From NCBI RefSeq assembly GCF_004745945.1, contig NZ_SRLE01000002.1, positions 243,592 through 307,591 on the forward strand: DNA of 64,000 nt. The letters are read 5' to 3'. The notes under the pieces were generated by a model, which saw only the letters and a program-made list of their open reading frames with translations, made no database searches and had not been told where the DNA came from. The position numbers and the translations under genes are program-made. Origin of the DNA: Mangrovimicrobium sediminis (GTDB lineage Bacteria > Pseudomonadota > Gammaproteobacteria > Pseudomonadales > Halieaceae). Each line of letters opens with the position of its first letter. Within the stretch, counting starts at the first letter, position 1. This document shows, piece after piece, positions 58,617-64,000 of this stretch.

Positions 58617-59039
58617 TCAGTGACCGCCGTCGGTGATGAAGGTGATTTCGTCCTCGCCGTAGTCCAGTTGCTCGGAGGGCAGGACGCGAGCGCCGGTGTA
58701 ACCCAGCTCCGCCAGTTCGCTCACCAGCAGGCCGGCGCGGCGCCCGGAGCGGCAGTACACCAGCACCGGCGCGGACTTGTCCTCGGGCAGCACGGCGAGG
58801 TGCGCACCGAGGTCGTCGTGCGGCACGTTTACCGCTCCGGCGACGTGACCGCCGGCGAATTCATCCGGCGAGCGCGCGTCGAGCAGGGTGAACACCGGCT
58901 GGCCCGCGGCGTAGGCACTGAGCAGTTCGCTGTCGATGGCCGGTCGCGCCGGGGCAGAGGCGCTGTCCTGGGCGGCGGCCGGGAGCGGCAGGGCCAGGCA
59001 GCACAGCAGGCACAGGGAAAACAAGGCGTGGCGGGTCAT
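58617..59039 (-). CDS. Secreted rhodanese-domain protein
   Basis: 140 residues with a signal peptide (ends PAAAQ). One rhodanese domain with FTLLDARSPDEFAGGHV and the active-site Cys96 loop YCRSGRRAG. May transfer sulfur or bind an anionic substrate in the periplasm. Likely co-transcribed with the downstream phosphoesterase. Confidence 0.88.
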   Translation of the reverse strand: MTRHALFSLCLLCCLALPLPAAAQDSASAPARPAIDSELLSAYAAGQPVFTLLDARSPDEFAGGHVAGAVNVPHDDLGAHLAVLPEDKSAPVLVYCRSGRRAGLLVSELAELGYTGARVLPSEQLDYGEDEITFITDGGH

Positions 59040-59150
59040 GGCGGTCTCCTGCAGGGTGGGCGCGCTGCGCCCGGTTTGAAGCGTTGAATAACACTGCGGA
59101 CAGTAGCCCCGGGCCGCGGCCGGGTCAATGCCGCGCCGGCAGGTGTGGTA

Positions 59151-59657
59151 TTACCAGACCGGCCGACCCTCGGGCCAGCCTACATAGGCCCAGGCCTCCG
59201 GGCTCTTCCAGGTGAACTCGACGTAGTGGCCGAGCACCGCGCGCGCATCCAGGTAGACGAACACCAGGCTGGGGATGGCCTCGCGAATCGACAGCGGGCC
59301 TTCAAAAGCCAGCGGCAGGCCCAGTGCCTCGATCTCCGCGCGCATCGCCGCCTCATCGTCGCGGCGCAGGGAGATGTGGTGGAAGCGCGGCACCGCATCG
59401 CCGGTATCCGCCGGCAGCATGCTGGTGTAGTGCTCGATGTAACCGCCAGTGGGCTGGATGATCTCCACGTTGAGCCCGCCGGCCCAGAACGAGGCGACGC
59501 GGGTCGACAGCGGCTGCTCACCCTGCGGCGTGCGCACCGTCATCTGCGGTTCGAAGCGGTCGAAACTCTCCACGCCGAAGCGCTCGGCGACCATCTCCAT
59601 GGCCCGGTCGAGATCGTGCGTGACATAGGCGTTCTGCATGTGTCCGCGCAGGAACAT
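59151..59657 (-). CDS. VOC (glyoxalase/bleomycin-resistance fold) protein
   Basis: 168 residues with an AGGAG ribosome site. Paired beta-alpha-beta-beta-beta units: MQNAYVTHDLDRAMEMVAER and a second starting FHHISLRRDDEAAMRAEIEA. Candidate metal residues are His (FHHIS) and Glu (HYVEFTW). Function not predictable; possibly acts on a lipid- or steroid-like ligand, given its neighbours. Last gene of the SDR-DUF1214-sulfotransferase-VOC series. Confidence 0.8.
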   Translation of the reverse strand: MFLRGHMQNAYVTHDLDRAMEMVAERFGVESFDRFEPQMTVRTPQGEQPLSTRVASFWAGGLNVEIIQPTGGYIEHYTSMLPADTGDAVPRFHHISLRRDDEAAMRAEIEALGLPLAFEGPLSIREAIPSLVFVYLDARAVLGHYVEFTWKSPEAWAYVGWPEGRPVW

Positions 59658-59711
59658 GGCTCCTCCCGGCTGTATTCCAGCCTGTTTTTGTCGGGCGATC
59701 CCCAGGCCGGC

Positions 59712-60887
59712 CTAGTACCCGCGCCAGTCGATGGCGATCTGCCCGAAGGCGTCCTCGACCATCGCCTGGTTCCAGCCGTAGTCCTCCAGACGGTAGCTGT
59801 AGCTGCCCAGCTTGTGCCGCGGGTTGTCGCGGTCCCACTGCAGCATCGCCGCCTCGCCCTCGGCGGTGAGCGGGATGCCGTGCAGGGCATAGACCTCGCG
59901 GGCGACGCTGATGGCTTCGTTGACGCAGCGGTGGTAGGGCGTTTTCACCAGTCTCACCGCGTCGCCCAGTTCGGCGAGCTGGCGTTGGTAACGGCCCAGT
60001 TCGTAGCTCCAGTACTCCACCAGTTCGTCCGCCATCTGCCGCGGGTCGTAGCTGTCGAAGGAGATCTGCATGATCTCGCCCATCATGCGCATGCTCGAGC
60101 CCATGGTGTGGGTGAGGTCGCGCTGGGAGATGACAAAGGTGGCGCGCGGGAACACGCGCAGCATGTCCGCGATCTCGCCGGTATGCCCCGGGTTTTTCAG
60201 CAGCCAGGGGCGTTCGCGCCGGCCGCCGTCCTGCCACTGCAGGTACTGCAGCATTTTCTTCAGCCAGGACAGCGGCGAGGCGCGATCCACGCTGCGCGCC
60301 CAGGCCAGGAATTCCGGGTCCGGCGCGGTGATGTACTGCATCGGGTAGTCGAAGTTGGCCAGCGGCACGAAGCTGCTTTCCTCGGCCTCGAAGGCGTCGA
60401 ACTCGTGCATCACCTGGTAGCTCTCGCCGGTGTTGGTCACCGCCGACATCATGCGCTGCGTCCACTCGATACGCGGTGTCGGATCCCCGGGCTGTTCGCC
60501 GGGGAAAGGCGCCGGGTTGAACATGCGGTAGGCGTGAGTGGTTTGCAGGTTCGGGTCGGCCGAGAGAAAGCGCTGCAGCTTGGTGGTGCCGCTGCGCGGC
60601 AGGCCGAGTACAACGATGGGGTCGGACACGTCCTCGTCGAGGATCTCCGGGTGGCGCTCCACATCCGCCTCGTAGCGCAGGCGGTTGGCCAGGAAGCGCA
60701 CGTTGTTGGCGTGCATCGCCGCCAGACCCTGGGCGGACATGGGCAGCCGGGTGGGAATCTCCAGCACCTTTTCCAGGTTGGGAATGAAACTGGTGTCGCG
60801 GAACGCCGTGGCCGGTGCCTCCGCCAGTGCCGCCTCCAGCAGCGGCTCCAGTTGCAGGGCCTGCTTCAGTCGTTCGATCTCGCTCAT
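59712..60887 (-). CDS. Sulfotransferase family protein
   Basis: 391 residues from ATG 60887. The PAPS 5'-phosphosulfate loop is LGLPRSGTTKLQRFLSA (94-110). A 3'-phosphate-type segment near ATFVISQRDLTHTMGSSM and a C-terminal helical region follow. Transfers sulfate from PAPS to an unknown acceptor (lipid, steroid or alcohol). 14 bases after the DUF1214-like gene. Confidence 0.87.
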   Translation of the reverse strand: MSEIERLKQALQLEPLLEAALAEAPATAFRDTSFIPNLEKVLEIPTRLPMSAQGLAAMHANNVRFLANRLRYEADVERHPEILDEDVSDPIVVLGLPRSGTTKLQRFLSADPNLQTTHAYRMFNPAPFPGEQPGDPTPRIEWTQRMMSAVTNTGESYQVMHEFDAFEAEESSFVPLANFDYPMQYITAPDPEFLAWARSVDRASPLSWLKKMLQYLQWQDGGRRERPWLLKNPGHTGEIADMLRVFPRATFVISQRDLTHTMGSSMRMMGEIMQISFDSYDPRQMADELVEYWSYELGRYQRQLAELGDAVRLVKTPYHRCVNEAISVAREVYALHGIPLTAEGEAAMLQWDRDNPRHKLGSYSYRLEDYGWNQAMVEDAFGQIAIDWRGY

Positions 60888-60901
60888 GGCCGCGCCCCCG
60901 C

Positions 60902-62185
60902 TCAGAAATCGCCGCAGCGGCGGCGGTACACCGAGACCAGCCGGCGTTCCAGCAGCGCCCGGCGCTCGGCGGGGGTCACCGTGGGTGTGTTGGCGGGCAG
61001 GTGCGCGCGCACCTCGGCCAGCGGGACTGTTGTCAGCCTCGGCTGCGCCGGCGTGCGCGCGGCGCGGAAGAAGCGGTAGGCGATGAGGTGCAGCACGCGG
61101 CCGGAGGCGTCCAGCCAGTTCGGCACGCCCGGGTCCTGCCAGCTGCACACGATGCGTATTTTTCCGTCGGCGTCGGTGTGCACCTGCTGGCCGTTGAGCG
61201 AGGACATGCGCGCCCACCAGTCGCCGGGCTCGTACTGCATCTGGAACAGGGCGGTGTTCCAGTACAGGGAATCCGGGTCGTCGGTCTCTATGATCACCGC
61301 CTGGTCCGGCTGGCAGCGGAAGTGCCCGGGGAAGTAGTTGGTGCCCTCGAAGGCGCCGGGAATCTTCAGCTCGGCTATTTCCACCGGGTCCGCATCCAGG
61401 TGCGCCTGCACGCCTGCGCGGTAGAAGTCCGTGTGCACGCGCAGCAGGTCGACAAGGCGGTGGAAGCGGGTCTCCGCCGTGGGCCGGTCCAGCAGTTGTG
61501 CCGGGAACGGCTGATCGTCCACGGTAAGCACCAGGTCCGCTGGCTTTTCGCTCTGCCAGTCCGCGTAATACTGGCGGCTGTGCAACTCACAGGGGCCTTC
61601 GGGCAACTCAAGCCACAGGGCGTTGCCGAGGTCCGCAGGCCGCTCGCGGGACAGTACGATCTCGACCTCGCGCTCCGGCGCCAGTTGCTCCGGCGCGTCG
61701 AAATTGTTGATCATGGACTGGGTCTTCCAGCCCACCAGGTCGCAGGCGTGGCCGCTGTAGACGGTGAGCTGGAACACGCACGCGGAGCCGCGGTTGCCGC
61801 GCAGGCGGTAGCGGTAGTCGCCGTGCAGTACTGCCGAGTGGTAGACGCAGTCCGGCGAGGGCAACTGGAACTGCACACGGCTGGTGCCGCTCATCTTGGT
61901 CAGGTTGGGGTTGGCGTAGTCCGCCTCCATGTAGGCGGCGTGGCCGAAGCTGATATCGCGCAACAGGTGGCGCAGCGCCTCGTGGGTGTCCAGTTCGCGG
62001 TCGTCCCCCGGCCAGCCGGTGATGTGTTTTTCCAGCTTGTAGCGCATCGCCGCGACCAGTTCATCCAGCTGCCGGTTGGCGTAGGCGAGGGCGCCGGCGT
62101 CGCTGCTGAAGTCCGCCGCGCTATCGGCGGATTGCGAGCGCGAGGCGAAGTTGGTCTGCGCCATGGTGGTGTCGTTATCGCTCAT
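60902..62185 (-). CDS. DUF1214-like protein
   Basis: 427 residues with GGAGACAGGCA before ATG. Middle and C-terminal regions resemble DUF1214 domain proteins: YRYRLRGNRGSACVFQLTVY and FEGTNYFPGHFRCQPDQA. DUF1214 proteins have no established reaction. No signal peptide. Lies between SDR and sulfotransferase genes, suggesting a shared pathway. Confidence 0.72.
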   Translation of the reverse strand: MSDNDTTMAQTNFASRSQSADSAADFSSDAGALAYANRQLDELVAAMRYKLEKHITGWPGDDRELDTHEALRHLLRDISFGHAAYMEADYANPNLTKMSGTSRVQFQLPSPDCVYHSAVLHGDYRYRLRGNRGSACVFQLTVYSGHACDLVGWKTQSMINNFDAPEQLAPEREVEIVLSRERPADLGNALWLELPEGPCELHSRQYYADWQSEKPADLVLTVDDQPFPAQLLDRPTAETRFHRLVDLLRVHTDFYRAGVQAHLDADPVEIAELKIPGAFEGTNYFPGHFRCQPDQAVIIETDDPDSLYWNTALFQMQYEPGDWWARMSSLNGQQVHTDADGKIRIVCSWQDPGVPNWLDASGRVLHLIAYRFFRAARTPAQPRLTTVPLAEVRAHLPANTPTVTPAERRALLERRLVSVYRRRCGDF

Positions 62186-62218
62186 TGCCTGTCTCCATTT
62201 GCTGGTCGGCCGCGGTAC

Positions 62219-62995
62219 CTAAACACCGCTCTTTGGTGGCAGCAGGCCCGAGCCGGTGATCGCGCCGCCGTCCACTGGCAGGGCGACACCGTTGATGTAG
62301 GACGCCGCCGGGGAGACCAGGAATTCCATCACCGCGGCCATCTCGTCCGCCTCGGCGCAGCGCTGCAGGGGGATGCCGCGCACCAGACCCGCGAGCACTT
62401 CCGGCGGCACGTCCCCGGACTCGAGAAATCGCGTCATGCCGGTCTGCCGGGTCAGGCCCGGGCAGATCGCGTTGACGCGGATGCCCTCGCAGCCGACATC
62501 CCGCGCCACCGCGCGCACCAGGCCGATGACCGCGTGCTTGCTGGCCACGTAGGCGGCGTTGTCGCACTCCCCGGCCAGGCCGTGGGTGGATGCGGTGGCC
62601 AGGATCGCCCCGCCGCCGCGACGGCGCAGTGCCGGCAGTGCGGCGCGCATGCCCAGCGCGGTACCCATCAGGTTGACGCCAATCACCTTTTCGAAGTCTT
62701 CCCAGGCGACGTCTTCCAGGCTGCCGCCCATGGGAATGGCGGCGTTCAGCAGTACTGCGTCGAGGCCGCCGAAGCGCTGCTCCGCCGCCGCGATCATGGC
62801 CTTGTTCGCTTCGGCGCTGGTGATGTCGGCGACATGGCCGGTCACCCCGGCCACGCTTTCCGTCCAGCCCAGCGCGGTGGTGTCGCGGTCCACCGCGAGC
62901 ACCTGCCAGCCGTTGTGCGCCAGGCGCTCGCAGGCGGCGCGGCCGATGCCGCCCGCCGCGCCGGTGACCAGCGCAGTCCTGTTCGCATCGCTCAT
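62219..62995 (-). CDS. Short-chain dehydrogenase/reductase
   Basis: 258 residues from ATG 62995, with GGGGAGACAGG upstream. Classical SDR: cofactor loop TGAAGGIG (11-18), NAA at 84, and catalytic S136, Y149 and K153 (YVASK). The C terminus YINGVALPVDGG is typical. Likely NAD(P)-dependent oxidoreduction of an alcohol or ketone. First gene of the four-gene operon; divergent from a TetR gene. Confidence 0.92.
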   Translation of the reverse strand: MSDANRTALVTGAAGGIGRAACERLAHNGWQVLAVDRDTTALGWTESVAGVTGHVADITSAEANKAMIAAAEQRFGGLDAVLLNAAIPMGGSLEDVAWEDFEKVIGVNLMGTALGMRAALPALRRRGGGAILATASTHGLAGECDNAAYVASKHAVIGLVRAVARDVGCEGIRVNAICPGLTRQTGMTRFLESGDVPPEVLAGLVRGIPLQRCAEADEMAAVMEFLVSPAASYINGVALPVDGGAITGSGLLPPKSGV

Positions 62996-63218
62996 GACCT
63001 GTCTCCCCGGCCGCCGTGGTAGGCCTGCGCGCCTCGCTGGTGGCCCGTCGTGCAGGGGGTGCGCCCGGGGGTGGCTGGCCACTGAGATTCCCAGAAGTTA
63101 TCTAAGGTAGTTGGCTTAGTTAGGGGCAGGAATCCCCGAGGAGTTTTGCGCATAGGAAGCTGTCTTCACAGTTCGGCCGAGATATAGCGGTCATTCCCCG
63201 GCTGGCTGTATTTTGTTA

Positions 63219-63236
63219 TTAAGGTATATACCTTAA
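63219..63236. promoter_or_regulatory. Perfect 18-bp palindrome, likely TetR operator
   Basis: TTAAGGTATATACCTTAA reads the same on both strands. It lies in the 359-base divergent spacer, 119 bases before the TetR start and 224 from the SDR start. The surroundings are AT-rich against GC-rich genes, so promoter elements probably overlap. The rest of the spacer has no credible gene. Confidence 0.78.
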
Positions 63237-63354
63237 AATATAACGCCAGGATGCCGGGCCGGCAAACAGTTTTTTGATCGCGGCGGGTCCACACCCGGCG
63301 TGCGGTAACCCGGTTCCGATCCGGCAGGGTCGATCGCAACGGACAGGTAAAACG

Positions 63355-64000
63355 ATGGCAGGCAGCAACACCGCGCGGCAGCGCCGGGACTCGCGAGGCG
63401 AGGACGCCCGGCAGGCGATCATGGATGCGGCGGAAACGCTGATCGGCGAAAAGGGCTACGCCGGCGTGTCGCTGCGCGAGATCACCGGCGCGGTGGGTTC
63501 GGCCAACCACTCCATCGTCAACTACTACTTCAAGAACAAGGACGGCCTGGTCCGCGCGATCATCCGCGACCGCGCTGAAGCCATCGACGCCCGCCGCAAG
63601 GACCTGCTCGCCACCTTGGTGAAGCGCGGCTTCGAGCGCGATACCCGCGCCATCCTCGAGGCGATCCTGCGGCCGATTGCCGAGGTGCGCAACGCCCAGG
63701 GCACCTGTTCCTACGCGGCATTTCTTCTGGCGCTACGGGTGTTCAACGACATCTCCCACTGGCGCACGATCGCCGACTCGCCCGAGATGACGCGCAACCT
63801 GCACGAACTGCTGCGCGACAGCCTCGCGCCGCTGCCCGCCGATGTTGTCGACATGCGCTTCCTGGCGGCCTTCACGGTGTTCCTGGTGTCGGTGGTGGAC
63901 TGGGACCAGTCGCGGGCTTTCTCCCAGGCGGTGATTGCGGATCGGGATGCGTATTTGCAGGCTTGTCTGGATTTTGCGGCGGCGGGGATGGGGGAGGCTG
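63355..64000 (+). CDS. TetR/AcrR-family regulator, N-terminal part (cut by window edge)
   Basis: At least 215 residues from ATG 63355. Helix-turn-helix near residues 25-70: AIMDAAETLIGEKGYAGVSL and NYYFKNKDGLVRAII. Ligand-binding helices follow; the C-terminal end is missing. Predicted to repress the divergent SDR operon through the adjacent palindrome until a ligand, perhaps the pathway substrate, is present. Confidence 0.92.
   Translation, partial: MAGSNTARQRRDSRGEDARQAIMDAAETLIGEKGYAGVSLREITGAVGSANHSIVNYYFKNKDGLVRAIIRDRAEAIDARRKDLLATLVKRGFERDTRAILEAILRPIAEVRNAQGTCSYAAFLLALRVFNDISHWRTIADSPEMTRNLHELLRDSLAPLPADVVDMRFLAAFTVFLVSVVDWDQSRAFSQAVIADRDAYLQACLDFAAAGMGEA

Overview
The window is GC-rich, densely packed bacterial DNA in which nearly every codon third position is G or C. 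Several things point to a gammaproteobacterium: an AlgP-like Lys/Ala/Pro histone-like protein, an MltF-type lytic transglycosylase, a zwf-pgl-edd block, an OprI-like lipoprotein beside L,D-transpeptidases, an outer-membrane phospholipase A, and an fpr gene divergent from a FinR-like LysR gene. The style suggests an aerobic, probably marine member of the Cellvibrionales (Halieaceae-like). That placement is inference; no rRNA or tRNA gene is present to test it.

Layout. 1-3.5 kb: 5' part of a glutathione reductase gene, a DUF481 outer-membrane protein, DAHP synthase and a zinc-ribbon protein. 3.6-7 kb: a tight three-gene operon of secreted c-type cytochromes (di-haem c4-like, MauG/CCP-like peroxidase, beta-helix protein with a C-terminal haem domain). 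7-12.7 kb: a palindromic repeat, a DsbA-fold protein, the histone-like protein, mltF preceded by a 7-bp tandem repeat, then ilvE-qor. 12.7-17.8 kb: a palindrome plus 13-bp repeats, an epimerase-like protein lacking most metal ligands, and the Entner-Doudoroff genes zwf, pgl and edd. 18-26.3 kb: metallo-beta-lactamase-fold hydrolase, gamma-glutamyltransferase, two L,D-transpeptidases around an OprI/Lpp-like lipoprotein, a CysQ-like phosphatase, and a 792-residue lipoprotein of unknown function. 26.3-36.6 kb: a two-component pair with a 7TMR-DISM-type kinase, then a seven-gene MoxR/DUF58/DUF4350/DUF4129/SpoIIM/RDD/membrane-protein operon.

36.9-42 kb: an oligopeptide ABC importer operon. 42-47.8 kb: two MscS channels flanking an AstE-like hydrolase, RimK and a RimB-like protease, then a CorA-type transporter. 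47.9-50.9 kb: an ABC-2 exporter with a lipoprotein HlyD adaptor. 51-55.8 kb: citrate synthase divergent from a LysR regulator, then GlpD and PldA. 55.8-57.7 kb: a GGGGTCAGAGCCC inverted-repeat element, fpr and the FinR-like regulator. 57.6-59 kb: a Tat-exported phosphoesterase with a rhodanese. 59.1-64 kb: a four-gene operon (SDR, DUF1214-like, sulfotransferase, VOC protein) divergent from a TetR gene, with a perfect 18-bp palindrome between them.

The strongest candidates for something undescribed are the cytochrome/beta-helix operon, the TetR-linked sulfotransferase operon, the epimerase-like pseudoenzyme, the giant lipoprotein, and the RimK block set between two mechanosensitive channels. 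No CRISPR array, tRNA, rRNA, complete insertion sequence or prophage was found.
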